This document shows positions 20,468 through 29,497 of a stretch of DNA of 35,091 nt, in pieces. The DNA is from Chara braunii. Its lineage: Eukaryota > Streptophyta > Charophyceae > Charales > Characeae. The stretch's first letter is position 1. Every line of letters begins with the position of its first letter. The notes under the pieces are model-generated. The model was given only the letters and a program-made list of their open reading frames with translations, made no database searches and had not been told where the DNA came from. The position numbers and the translations under genes were made by a program. Location: assembly GCA_003427395.1 (NCBI GenBank), contig BFEA01000985.1:216599-251689 (forward strand), in the 5' to 3' direction.

Positions 20468-20650
20468 CCTCGCACCCTGCTGTAAGCAGCTTCACCCCCT
20501 GCCCTCTCTCCCCAACCGCCAGAGCTGACCGGACCCAAAATCAGCCTGACCCAGAAAATGACAATCCCTCAATACCGCCTCTCCCCCTCCAAGGGTGACA
20601 CCTTCCACCTTGTGAAAACCCTCACGCGAGGGGCTCCAACCCTAAAGGAG

Positions 20651-21429
20651 AACCCCACAGACTCACAAATGGAGACTCGAATACAACGTACAAAGTCCCA
20701 GGCAAGCTTTGAAACACAATCCAAATCACAATCTCGACCACTTGAAAAACAAACCTTAAAAAACTTAAAAAAAAAACAATCAGGATCACAATTTGCATCG
20801 GCAGTGATCCAGACTAGGCGATTGCATTTTGCAGATGTGTAGTTTTTCGAATCTCACTGAGAAAATTACCCTAGCGAAAATCCAGCTCAATTTACAGATT
20901 ATGACATCAAGACTTAGGCCATTAAGAAACTAAGAGACGTCACTTTAGGCAAAGGCATCAGGGAATGGAAAAAGGAATCAAAATTTACTTCTGAGTTGTG
21001 AATTTCAAGATCAGGAAATTTATTTCAACGAAATTTGTATCAATTTATATCCTGCGAACATCAGAACTAAGAACATCAAAATCAAGGGTTTCAAATCAAG
21101 ATATACAAACTACGATTTGAACCAGAGATTTGGGCGTACAGAACTACAAGTCAGATAACCAAGATCTGAAAAACAACATGACAAGAAGCACAGTTAGGAA
21201 CAAACTCAAATGCAACTCATGAAGCACAGGGCTACTGTCAACAATGCGTAACAGACCCTGTATAAAGCTATAAGTAGATGGACTGTAACTGATAGTCAGT
21301 CAGGCCTCATTAGATTGGGCTCGATGCCTCAGTTTGTTCTTGAGATACTGTTCATCAGCTGGATAGGGTCCTTCCATCATCTGACATATAGTGGTTAACG
21401 TGCATATAGGTAGGTGGAGTTATCAACAC
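20651..21429. other. No gene recognised
   Basis: A-rich sequence with no open frame of note. It lies between a minus-strand LINE fragment and the plus-strand LINE tail and could be 5' parts of either, too decayed to read. Confidence 0.4.
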
Positions 21430-21633
21430 ATCTCTGCATAGGGACGCTGGACCCGATTTCCAGCAGATACATTCTCAGCATTGTACAGGGACGCTGGACC
21501 CGTTTTCCAGCAGGTGCAGCTCCCCACCAATAGATGGAGCCTTCAATGCTGGGACCTACTTATTGGGGATGCTCTTATCACCTTGCTAATTAGGTTTCCC
21601 GTATACGAAGTTAAAAAAAAAAAAAAAAAAAAA
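21430..21633 (+). mobile_element. LINE 3' UTR fragment with two hairpin motifs and poly(A)
   Basis: Two copies of GGGACGCTGGACCCG(A/T)TTTCCAGCAG lie at 21441-21466 and 21488-21513. The block CCCCACCAATAGATGGAGCC and a 21-base poly(A) run at 21613-21633 follow. Order and sequence match the tails at 19596 and 23660. Only the UTR is present, so this is a very short 5'-truncated copy or a SINE sharing the LINE tail. Confidence 0.72.
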
Positions 21634-22440
21634 GGTTACATCTCAAACAAAACCAAATTACTACCTATCAGAAAACTGCGGAGGGTCTACAAGGTGTCTT
21701 GACCTGCAATTGCTATCGTTACCATCCAACAATCATGTCACGTCCCTCCCCCCTCCCAACCTCCACCTCCTCCTTCGTCGGCCGAAAAACAACTCAACCA
21801 TCTCGTGGCCTGCAACCCATCCCATCCATCAGAGCATAAGGTTGAACGGCGAAGACAATCGGACCGTGGCCTTGACTTGCCCTATATCCGCCACGTAGTG
21901 AGACAAAACCGCCAAGCCCGCAGGCAGTCCCTCACTGGCAGTCCGGAGAGTGAGAGGAACATTCCATGTTAGCAAGATGCCTATGTAGATTGTCGTTTCC
22001 GCCATCTCACACGCTCCATCACCCAAGCGCCAAAAACCTTCAGTGCCCTCGTGGTCTTCTCTACAATGTCACAATCACTTTCTCCTCTGTCCAACCTTCA
22101 TCCGAGAATAAAACCACCTGAAAGGTGAAGCCAGTAGAGCTGACGAAAAGAGGAGAGAAAGGCAACAGGGGCGAAACAACAAGGAAGGGAACAAACGATC
22201 TGAGGAAGAGCTCCACGCCCCAACCAGCCCATGACCATACCGAGCTCTCAACCAGACCAAGGAAGACTCCATCGTCCCCACCCACTATTCCCTTCAAACA
22301 CCTATGCAACTCATCTCCTCCCCCCGTCGTACCTCCCTCTCCATATCCAGCGGCTCGAGATCTTTCCATAAACACGCCGCCAGGAAAAGATACCCGCCAC
22401 GCGCCCTCCGAATGAAAGCACTACACAAACCGCCGGGGCG
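21634..22440. other. No gene recognised
   Basis: Mixed sequence downstream of a LINE poly(A). Frames of about 100 codons overlap on both strands (22061-22375 minus, 22125-22415 plus) without any family motif. The right part may already belong to the LINE copy that follows. Confidence 0.4.
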
Positions 22441-22789
22441 CTGCCAGTCCCTCTGCGATAGCACACTATTGGAACGGGTCGCAGCGCTCCCGGTAACGCT
22501 GCGCCCAGAAGAACTTGAGTGGTAAAGGAGCCGCATTTGGGAAGGCAGCAGGCAAAGTGGGTGGCAGCTTGGTGCCATCCCGGATGATTGACAGTTTTGC
22601 AAGATATGATTCGCAGAATATGTTTGTTGTAGCGATGGGGTTTCGAAAGGAATGTGGATGGAAAAAAACAGCAGCCCTATTCAATTGAACAGATCCAACA
22701 GCAGATTCAACTAACGCTCTTAAGAAGATGGTCTGATCGCAACTAGATCTTTTCACACAAACCACCGACATTAGGAGAGTGATTACAGC

Positions 22790-23010
22790 ATTTTGCATGG
22801 ATTGGTTGGGCGGTGAAAGGGAAGGATGGGTAGCAACGGTCACTTGGGGAGGGGACAGGGACGGAGGACCACGAGATTTGGAGGATTTAAGGGGTTACAA
22901 GCTGGTGTTCAAAGATTGGATCCACATAGAATCCTCTTTCCCTTTGCGCCCCCCCTCGGACTTCCCAGACCCCTTTCCTCCCCATGCTCTCTCCTTGACG
23001 GAGTTCTTAA
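22790..23010 (+). pseudogene. LINE conserved tail block, copy 2
   Basis: The frame encodes MDWLGGEREGWVATVTWGGD, then GYKLVFKDWIHIESSFPLRP and PSDFPDPFPPHALSLTEFL, matching the minus-strand block at 20147-19905. It ends beside a run of four AAGAGATGT units. Confidence 0.6.
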
Positions 23011-23021
23011 CCCAAGAGATG

Positions 23022-23060
23022 TAAGAGATGTAAGAGATGTAAGAGATGTCTTAGATGTTT
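23022..23060. repeat. 9-bp tandem repeat (AAGAGATGT)n
   Basis: Four units of GTAAGAGAT, then a degenerate one, directly after the LINE tail block. Confidence 0.85.
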
Positions 23061-23162
23061 TAGAAAGATGGGGTGGGCAGGGGGACGAAAGGAGGTTCCA
23101 CTGGTGCCCCCCAGTGGCTCCTTCCGTCTTCTCCCGCATGGCACCCAGGCAGGTAATGGGAT

Positions 23163-23688
23163 GCTGGACCCGGTTTCCAGCTAGCATGGACTCAGCAGGG
23201 TTTAGGGGGCGGGAGGTACTAGCATGTAGCGGTGTATCTGATGCCGGTTTTAGGGTGCAGGGGTTCCCCCTTCCCCCCAGTATACTGCTCAGTCAATCCC
23301 CTGGATCTCAGGGTAATCAATGCTGGCAGGAACATTCCGCAACTGCTTCCTGGTGTACTCTGATGTACTCTGATTTCAATCTGTATAAGGGACACTGGAC
23401 CCGCTTTCCAGCAGATAGTGCGGGATGAGGGGGTAAAGTTGTTTTCTTGTTTGGTAAAAGTTAGTTGGGAGAGGGAGAAACTAGTCTCTCAGCAGTAGGA
23501 ATCTGGCGCCTGGTTCAGGGCGAAGAGGTTTATTCCCGTTTCCCAACAACCTGCACAGTCAATCCTCTGGAAACAGAGCAATCAATGCCGGCAGGCGCCC
23601 TTCTCAGTCATTTTCCTGACATTCTCGTGGTTCATCCTGATTCATCCTGATTCTTTCAGTGTAAGGGACGCTGGACCCGTTTTCCAGC
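23163..23688 (+). repeat. Three spaced hairpin motifs in the LINE 3' UTR
   Basis: GCTGGACCCGGTTTCCAGC (23163-23181), ACTGGACCCGCTTTCCAGC (23394-23412) and GCTGGACCCGTTTTCCAGC (23670-23688). The 6-bp stem GCTGGA/TCCAGC is kept and the 7-base loop centre varies (the first copy has TTCCAGC). Intervals are 231 and 276 bases. The blocks CAGTCAATC-CCTGG and ATCAATGC-GGCAGG also repeat ahead of the last two copies. Confidence 0.8.
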
Positions 23689-23859
23689 AGGTGACGCTCC
23701 CCACCAATAGATGGAGCCTCTCCCCGGGTGCTAGTGATGCCTGCTCTTACCAGCAGCACTAGCACCGCAGGGGGTGTGTTTAAAAAAAAAACAAAAATAA
23801 AAAAATAAAGATTGCCTGTGGTGCACCTACTATGAGGTTACCTTTTTGTCCTCATTAGG

Positions 23860-24465
23860 CACAGACAAGAAATTTGGTCAGTGGATGCAGACTGGTCGAC
23901 AATGTTTCAGTCTTCGCTAAATTCAGAATCGGCGGTGCTGCAAGTCTAGGGAGGGCAGTAGACGCCGTGAACCTGCTTCAAAGGTGTCGCCATAGTAACC
24001 TGTCACTGATTCGGGCAGACGAAGCGAAGATGCAGTGCCTTTTTCTGGGCTGCAACATGACCATAGAGGTGTGCCCCTGGGAAGTATCAGGTGCAGCTGC
24101 CATGACCAATGGACCAAGCCGAAGGAAGGGAGAAGATTGACCTTCCCAGGGCTCCAAGATTTCGAGTCATTTATGGGAACCCGGACCAGGAAAGCGGTTA
24201 TCTCAAGGTGCCTACACAGGGTATGTGATTGATTACACACTGAAAAAAGTGGAAGCAGGACCTGCGCTGCTCGGCCTTAAGATGGAACGCAGAGGTCGGG
24301 GGTTCCCAGCAAGGCTATTTGATACACATTTCTCGAAGAAAAAGGGTGGTGCGTGGGACGAGTGGGTCAAAGTCGTGAAGCTTTGTTTGCCGAGCGAGGA
24401 AGTAGGAACCGAATGGTGCGGTGGCGTATTGCCAGCAGGGCAAGAAGTTGGGGAGAACTGAGACA
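23860..24465 (+). pseudogene. LINE reverse transcriptase fragment
   Basis: The frame at 23874 reads RLVDNVSVFAKFRIGG, where plant LINE RTs have the F-ADD-V-FA catalytic box, here with the first Asp of the pair kept and the second replaced by Asn. DAVNLLQRCRHSNLSLI and KMQCLFLGCNM follow, matching the D-x-F...SGL-x-N-x-x-K-x-x-x-LG part of LINE RTs. The frame stops at 24138 and similarity continues in another phase (GYLKVPTQG near 24190). It is cut at 24488 by an (ATT)n-T run. It may belong to the same family as the neighbouring 3' ends, but the order shows a separate insertion. Confidence 0.6.
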
Positions 24466-24487
24466 GTATGGCTCGTGCTCCACCGAC

Positions 24488-24531
<44 letters not shown>

Positions 24532-24550
24532 TTTTTTTTTTTTTTTTTTT
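24488..24550. repeat. (ATT)n microsatellite followed by a T run
   Basis: About 14 ATT units followed by about 20 T. In the reverse sense this is A(n)(AAT)n, a common tail of retroposed DNA, so a minus-strand insertion may begin to the right. Confidence 0.9.
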
Positions 24551-24942
24551 AACTTCGAGTCGTGGATACCACTTAGGGAGGTGGTTACGTCGTGGAGATT
24601 TCCTTGTCTTCGTTCGACTCATCCTCGGAGCATCGGCTTTAGGACTACTCCAACAAGAGATTTCTTAAAAAAAAAAGAAAAGAGAAAAAGAAAAACAGTT
24701 GTGCTTGAGGCTTTGAGCCAATAGGGTGCCACCAGGATCTGGATTCTCGGCTGTAACCTCTTCAATACATGTATGCCCTCTCCACTCCGTGAAACGTGGT
24801 CCTTGGACACCGAGGGACCTCGCGAGGTCCCTTGGAGCCAAGGACGAAAGAATCTGACATTTCATTCAATTTGAATTTTGAATATTTTGCTCGTGCGACG
24901 AAATTGAATGAGGATTTTTTTGTTGTCACTTTTGATAAGTTT
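24551..24942. repeat. Fragment related to the Harbinger-like elements, with a palindrome
   Basis: TTCGACTCATCCTCGGAGCATCGG near 24613 resembles TTCCACTCATCCTCGGAGTCG inside the element at 31874-32769. The palindrome AGGGACCTCGCGAGGTCCCTTGG at 24809-24831 recurs in the elements at 25547 and 31874. A TTGAATTTTGAATATT run follows. No intact ends were seen. No gene. Confidence 0.5.
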
Positions 24943-24945
24943 TGA

Positions 24946-25352
24946 GGGCATACTAACACTGGTAGCAAAATTCACAAAAATCGCAGATTCTGCGATAGTA
25001 CGGGGCCACACAGCCAGAGCAGGTACGCAAATGACGCAAATGGGTACGCAAATCCTCCAGCCTGCCTGGCCGCAGGGGTACGCAATTTGCGTCCACCTCA
25101 AGAGGTGAGCACAAATGCATTTTTGCTTTCCCAAGAGTTTATGGGAAAAAGAAGTCGAAAAAAAAAACAAAAAAACAATCCCTGTTCGTGTGTGACTTGC
25201 ACAATAACGCAAATTCTGACACGTAGAAACTTGGAGCCGTGCACCATATGGCACGGGCGGTTAGGTGTGACCAGCACTGGACGCAAATATCACAAAAGCC
25301 GTAGCAAATGTCACAATTCTTCCTGATATTTGCGTCCAGTGTGAGTAGGCCC
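24946..25352. mobile_element. MITE, GGGC(A/C)TACT ends, 3-bp TGA duplication
   Basis: Left end GGGCATACTAACACTGG, right end (reverse complement) GGGCCTACTCACACTGG, flanked on both sides by TGA (24943-24945 and 25353-25355). Length 407 bp, no gene. Inside, a perfect 16-bp inverted pair CTGGACGCAAATATCA / TGATATTTGCGTCCAG lies at 25277-25292 and 25324-25339. GGGC ends and a TNA-type 3-bp duplication fit PIF/Harbinger-derived MITEs. Shorter relatives are at 27470 and 33738. Confidence 0.8.
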
Positions 25353-25353
25353 T

Positions 25354-25443
25354 GAGTCTTTTGACCCTTCCAAGAGACTCAAAAACTTCTCAAAAGGGAA
25401 AACGCGGTCCTTTGCTCGTGCATCTGGAAGGGTCAAAAGACTC
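25354..25443. repeat. Inverted repeat with perfect 18-bp arms
   Basis: GAGTCTTTTGACCCTTCC (25354-25371) and its exact reverse complement (25426-25443) enclose 54 bases. A third copy, GAGTCTTTTGACCC, occurs near 25487. The left arm abuts the end of the MITE at 25352, overlapping its TGA duplication. Confidence 0.85.
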
Positions 25444-25546
25444 GAAACTTCTCAAAAGTGACAACAAAAAATTCCTTGAGAAGGATTGAGTCTTTTGACC
25501 CAAGGATTTCTTGATTGCAGGCGGTGTGCATTGACATTAACACTAA

Positions 25547-27163
25547 GGGCGTCGTTAGACACTCCTCGGGGACGTGAAATCCACAAGGGCGCGCTCGTTT
25601 CACCTGTCCTTGGGGACGAAATTGAAAAAGAAATGTGAAAACACCACAAGGAAAATTCCTTGCGGCATCCTTGTGGCCCCAGCCAAAATTTCCTTATCCC
25701 CAAGGGACCTCGCGAGGTCCCTTGGAGCTCAAGGAATCGTGATTCACGGAGTGGCGAAGACATGCGTCGGCGGAGAGTTTCGGCTCTTGGGTGGTCCAGC
25801 GGAGTTAGCACGGACATCCCTGCCCTCCAACGTCTGCGTAGTCCCCCAACGGCCTCCAACGGCTACTGTTGGCGGTGGACCTCCATCGGGTGGCGTCGTC
25901 GTTTTCGGCTGGCATCAACGGTCTGGAAAATATTGTTTTCCTGGCGGCGCCTTCAGTCCGTCCACGGAAGAGGTTTCTGCACGAGCGTCGTATTTCAACG
26001 CATGTCGTCACATGCTGCACGTCCGAGAAGACTCTTGCGTTCTCCGCCGTTGTGTGCTAGACGCCCGACAAGAGACATGGCATTGCTGCCCTCTCCACCG
26101 TACAGTTTATGACTGACGTGTACCGCAGGCTCTCTCTGCTGCTCCTCGTCGCTGTGCTGCTTCTGGTGGTCCCTCTGCTGCTCCTCGGTGCTGTGCTGCT
26201 TCTCATTGAAGCAGTCATCGGTGGTGTCATCGCATTGTCGAAGGTCTTCCCACGTCCCCCCCGTCCTGCATTTGATCCATCACCTCGGTGTCGCTTGTGG
26301 AATGACGCCGCAACTCAACGTGTAGCACAGCTCAATGACGGGATCTGAAGTTGCCACGTAGCTGGGGCCATCATCCGCAGCTTGCATCAGCGTCCTTCTT
26401 CTACGTGTGCGCAACTGCTCCTTCATTCGTCCCAGTGCCCTCTCCTGCTGACAACGAAGAACAACGGTTGACACGGCCGCCGCCACTGCTGCCCGCTCAA
26501 GCGGTGTCAACAGTGCATGTCCGCCCTCTGCGCCGCCCTCCATCGCCACCACGTCCACAGGAATGACATCTCTCCGCTGCCGTCTCGATCCTCGCACCCC
26601 AGAGACGTAACCCGCTCACCCCCCGAGGAGAGGTCCGAGAAGCTGCCGCCTTTCCGTGGATGTCGCCCCCCCTGGCGGAACAGCGTGTGACGGCGCGGAA
26701 ATGTGGAGGAGAAGCTCGACGGCGATGGACACACCCGGTGCACGCACGTACACTGACCAGGAGGTGGGCGGAAGGGCCGCCGCCGCTAAGGCCGATTCAG
26801 CCCTGCACCATCTGCGTGCTGCAAGCCGAACGTCGTTGTCACCACAGCCGTACTTCAAATTTTGAATTTCAAACGTTGTGGTCCCACTTTTTAATTTTAT
26901 TTTTCGTGGCCTGACTCATGCCCTTTTCCGCCAGACGTCGCTGGACCATGCCGTCTCCACACGGACACCGGACGCTGGACCACGGACACCCCCGCCCACG
27001 GCTGGGCATTTTCATATGAAAATGGCCGCGGGCAGGCCACAAGGAAACGTCCTCAGGGGATGTCCCCAAGGATGTGTGGAACGACGCCGCAAAATTCCCT
27101 TACGAGCCACAAGGAAAATTCCTTGTGGCTCAAGGAACTTGTAAGGAGTGTCTAACGACGCCC
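25547..27163. mobile_element. Harbinger-like non-autonomous transposon, 20-bp perfect inverted ends, TAA duplication
   Basis: The left end GGGCGTCGTTAGACACTCCT is matched exactly by the right end in reverse, and TAA flanks both sides (25544-25546, 27164-27166). Total 1617 bp. The interior is GC-rich with several frames of 100-180 codons on both strands, but none shows the DDE nuclease or Myb-like signature of PIF/Harbinger, so I read them as chance frames. The palindrome CAAGGGACCTCGCGAGGTCC lies near 25701, and AAGGAAAATTCCTTG runs occur near both ends. Transposition would need enzymes from elsewhere. Confidence 0.82.
26133..26208. repeat. Short tandem duplication inside the transposon
   Basis: CTGCTGCTCCTCG-CGCTGTGCTGCTTCT occurs twice in a row (about 36-base unit), giving an artificial Leu-rich frame. 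Confidence 0.7.
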
Positions 27164-27166
27164 TAA

Positions 27167-27469
27167 GTTAGCGGCCCCAAATTTGAGAAAAAAATATATA
27201 AAAGACATACAAAAGGACCAAAAAAATCCTTGTTCCATTTAGTCTCACTAACAAAATATTTCAAAATTTCCGAAAAGTCAGTTGAAATGGCTGGGGAATC
27301 CTAAATTCTTTAGGATCCGTCCTTGCAGTGTTTTCACATGTTCATTTCCGATGGAACAGCAATGAAATCCTTCGAATCCTGTCCCCAAGGAGTGTCTAAT
27401 GAGGCCCAAAAGGCAAGAGTCACGAAAACAAAAAGGAACAGAAGGCGAAAATGGGAGCTACCTGAATGA
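27167..27469. other. No gene; orphan end of a related inverted-repeat element
   Basis: CAAGGAGTGTCTAATGAGGCCC near 27386-27407 is a variant right end (reverse complement GGGCCTCATTAGACACTCC) of the family at 25547. A matching left end was not seen. The rest is A/T-rich. Confidence 0.5.
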
Positions 27470-27911
27470 GGGCACGGTAGCAAATCCGTATAAATTGCAA
27501 AAATGGGTTGGGCCGAATTGGGGTATTTGGGACGTTTCAGGTCACACTGCGTTCACACCGCGTTCCCATTTCGCTAAAGACACGGTCGCTACCGTACCAT
27601 CAGGGTGCTTCTGTTTGGGGTTTCCAGTCACACAGAAGTAACCCCAAATATAGAACGTACATGTTCCCTTTTCAACTTTGCATTCATTTACGAAAATTAA
27701 ATAAAAAAAGAATAAGGATTTTGCGGTAACCTCCAGGATTTTGCGGTAACCTCTGGAGGTTACCGCAAATTCCTCAAACCCGCGGCCAGGCAGGCCGCTG
27801 ACAAATGGGTTTGTGAATGGGGTGTTTGGGGTCGGAACCATTGTGTGTGACCAGCCCTGTGCACATTTTTTTGGGAGTTTTACGGTTTTGGTACCCAGTG
27901 TGAGCGTGCCC
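27470..27911. mobile_element. MITE, GGGCACG ends, TGA duplication, with nested repeats
   Basis: Left GGGCACGGTAGC, right (reverse complement) GGGCACGCTCACACTGG, flanked by TGA (27467-27469, 27912-27914), 442 bp. Inside, TTTTGCGGTAACCTCCAGG is repeated directly and followed by the inverted form CTGGAGGTTACCGCAAA (27718-27770). A second inverted pair, GGTCACAC / GTGTGTGACC, at about 27539 and 27842 hints at a nested MITE. No gene. Confidence 0.65.
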
Positions 27912-28129
27912 TGAGAACTGAATTGCTGTCAAATATATTCTTTATTTACTCTATTTGCGACTGTCCAAATGCGGTAAGATGACGGTCACCATAGGGTACA
28001 CAGAGTTACCTTGCATCTATTTCCAAACCTGGTAGGTTACCAATTAAAAAAAAAAAAAAAACCCTGGTACGGATGGCTTCATCCTTAGAACGTCCACAGT
28101 GTGACGGAGTGAGGGCACACCAGACCGGG

Positions 28130-28212
28130 GGCCAAGTCCCACTGGCAGAATTGAGTTTCCTCGACGCCTGAATCTGGACAGGAAACTCCAGGCTGATACT
28201 GGGACTTGACCT
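28130..28212. repeat. Nested foldback
   Basis: GGCCAAGTCCCA...TGGGACTTGACC forms the outer arms and GAGTTTCCT...AGGAAACTC the inner arms around 28153-28190. This is a MITE-like hairpin without clear ends. Confidence 0.5.
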
Positions 28213-28290
28213 TGGGTGGAAAGCTCCCTAGAGTCCCTACTCTACAATGTTCCAAAACCAGACAGGTAAATGGGAGACTGTGTTGAAGCG

Positions 28291-28312
28291 TGTGTGTGTG
28301 TGTGTGTGTGTG
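28291..28312. repeat. (TG)n microsatellite
   Basis: Eleven or so TG units. Confidence 0.95.
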
Positions 28313-28504
28313 TTCTTTATTCCCTGAAGTGCTTGTTTCCAGTAGTGATGATATTTGATGATTTGATCTTCATCTTTTTTTTTTGGCCTCCCCAATCAGT
28401 CCTCTATTTGTGCGTGTCATGCTTGACTGCGCAGGGCCCATGCTAGTCTTCTCTGTATCTTCCCAACCATTACAGATGATCTCCTCCTCTTCTTCTTTTT
28501 CTGA

Positions 28505-28608
28505 GGGCCCAGTTGCACCACTCGCCATCAGCCAAGATTATGAATGAATCTGGACAAAAAAGACTTCCAGATTCATTTAAAAAATTGGCGAGTGGTGCAA
28601 CTAGGCCT
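28505..28608. mobile_element. Small foldback MITE, GGGCCCAGTTGCACCACTCGCCA ends
   Basis: Arms GTTGCACCACTCGCCA and TGGCGAGTGGTGCAAC are perfect over 16 bases. An inner pair, GAATGAATCTGGA / TCCAGATTCATTT, extends the hairpin. Length 104 bp. Flanks are TGA on the left and TTA on the right, so the 3-bp duplication is at best diverged. No gene. Confidence 0.72.
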
Positions 28609-28705
28609 TTATAACTTCGTTTGCTTATGAATGGTACAGTCGTGTGTGGGTGGTTGTGAGTTCTTTTCCTTTTTTTCATTTTGCACCCCTTTTCCTTTTT
28701 CCTCA

Positions 28706-28708
<3 letters not shown>

Positions 28709-28741
<33 letters not shown>
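28709..28741. repeat. (CT)n microsatellite
   Basis: About 16 CT units, followed by an A run at 28758-28774. Confidence 0.95.
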
Positions 28742-28745
<4 letters not shown>

Positions 28746-28887
28746 GCTCTCTTTTCAAAAAAAAAAAAAAAAAAGAAACTCTTTTCCTTTTCTTTTTGCT
28801 TGTGAACAATGTGAGGGGCCATTTGTATGAATCTATTCTTTCAGTCAAGGCACTTGTCTTTGCCACGGTCTTCCTCCACATAGAATG

Positions 28888-28935
28888 CCCAGCCGTTATA
28901 GCTGTATTTGGCCCAACTTTCAGTCTAGACGCAGC
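28888..28935 (-). repeat. Dispersed copy of the inverted-repeat segment at 34990-35055
   Basis: GCTGTATTTGGCCCAACTTT then CAGTCTAGACGCAGC matches the reverse complement of 35000-35040 (GCTGTATCTGGGGCAACTTT then GAGTCTAGATACAGC). The two are members of one small repeat family. Confidence 0.6.
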
Positions 28936-29090
28936 GATACGCATGCTATCGGGGAGAGGACGGTAGTTGGAATAATGATCAATCAAAGAGATGCGCATTG
29001 AGCAGCAGAATCTTCAATGGCATGCTGAAATGAAAATTGGATTCCATTTCAAATGAAACATTTCAAAAAAAGGATTGTTGACTCCTCGCC

Positions 29091-29120
29091 GGGTCCGGGT
29101 CTGGGTCCGGGTCCGGGTCC
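29091..29120 (+). repeat. (GGGTCC)n minisatellite, G-quadruplex-prone
   Basis: Five GGG tracts with exact 3-base spacers (TCC or TCT) in 30 bases. This spacing meets the usual rule for an intramolecular G-quadruplex on the + strand. Two CACGTG E-box-like sites lie 40-80 bases downstream. Confidence 0.85.
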
Positions 29121-29333
29121 ACCCTGCGTGGTGGGGGCCTGCCTCAATGTGGCACGTGAGTTTGCAATCACGTGTGGCACGTGGGACAGAGCTCTGCCGT
29201 AAATGTGTTTGCTATGTACAAGGGAAGATGCACATACCAAATGCAAATAGATTTGGTTCACAAAAATTCACTACCAAGAAGATCCTTTTTGTTTTTTTGT
29301 TTTGTTCGGTTTTCATCAAAGTGGCATCTTCAG

Positions 29334-29429
29334 AACAGCAAATGGAATACCTTTCTCGGCCTTTTGGCTAAGATCAAGTGTAGTATCTGTTCTGATCAGT
29401 TTAATATCTGATCCGTGGTCCATCGGACC

Positions 29430-29464
<35 letters not shown>

Positions 29465-29497
29465 AAAACAAAACAAAAAAAAAAAACAGCAAATGGA
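29334..29497 (+). mobile_element. Retroposed U2 snRNA copy with 13-bp target duplication
   Basis: AACAGCAAATGGA (29334-29346) is repeated exactly at 29485-29497. Between them lie the U2 5' end, an A run (29434-29463) and an AAAC-rich tail. Perfect duplications plus poly(A) show insertion by LINE-type target-primed reverse transcription, probably recently given the perfect match. The flanks rejoin into LINE coding sequence. Confidence 0.9.
29347..29432 (+). pseudogene. U2 snRNA pseudogene, 3' truncated
   Basis: It starts ATACCTTTCTCGGCCTTTTG, the exact 5' end of U2 snRNA, and keeps the branch-site-pairing GTGTAGTATCTGTTCT region and the Sm-proximal ATATCTGAT. It stops after about 86 of roughly 196 nt, before the 3' stem-loops, and runs into poly(A). 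Against the common plant form it has TGATCAG for TTATCAG and GGTCCATCGGACC for GGGCCATCGGCCC. The latter is a compensatory pair that keeps a stem, so it may reflect the parent gene. There is no upstream promoter element I can identify. Confidence 0.92.

Larger units (their letters stand above)
19596..20650 (-). mobile_element. LINE 3' fragment, minus strand, with poly(A) tail
   Basis: Read on the - strand, the piece holds the end of ORF2 (20467-20222), a second conserved tail block (20147-19905), a 3' UTR with the hairpin motif at 19705-19723 and the shared CCCCACCAATAGAT block, then a poly(A) tail (T run at 19596-19608) at the gap edge. Sister copies lie at 21430-21633 and 22440-23790. It is truncated at its 5' end, as usual for LINE copies. 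Confidence 0.72.
22440..23790 (+). mobile_element. LINE 3' fragment, plus strand, with poly(A) tail
   Basis: The 5' part resembles the ORF2 C-terminus in shifting frames: LPVTLRPEELEW at 22490, then MFVVAMGFRKECGWKK near 22620. The conserved tail block follows at 22790-23010. The 3' UTR has three hairpin motifs (23163, 23394, 23670), the CCCCACCAATAGATGGAGCC block at 23699-23718 and an A-rich tail from about 23780. Two roughly 275-base UTR segments repeat each other. This is a sister copy of the minus-strand fragment at 19596-20650. Confidence 0.68.

Noticed and set aside
26109-26348. Membrane protein suggested by Leu/Val runs
   Set aside because: The runs come from a CTG/CTC tandem duplication.
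25574-26597. Several 100-180 codon frames inside the 1.6-kb inverted-repeat element, considered as a transposase
   Set aside because: No DDE triad, Myb-like or other Harbinger signature. The frames overlap on both strands in GC-rich sequence.
29347-29432. Functional U2 snRNA gene
   Set aside because: It is truncated before the 3' stem-loops, runs into poly(A), is flanked by a target duplication and has no recognisable snRNA promoter.
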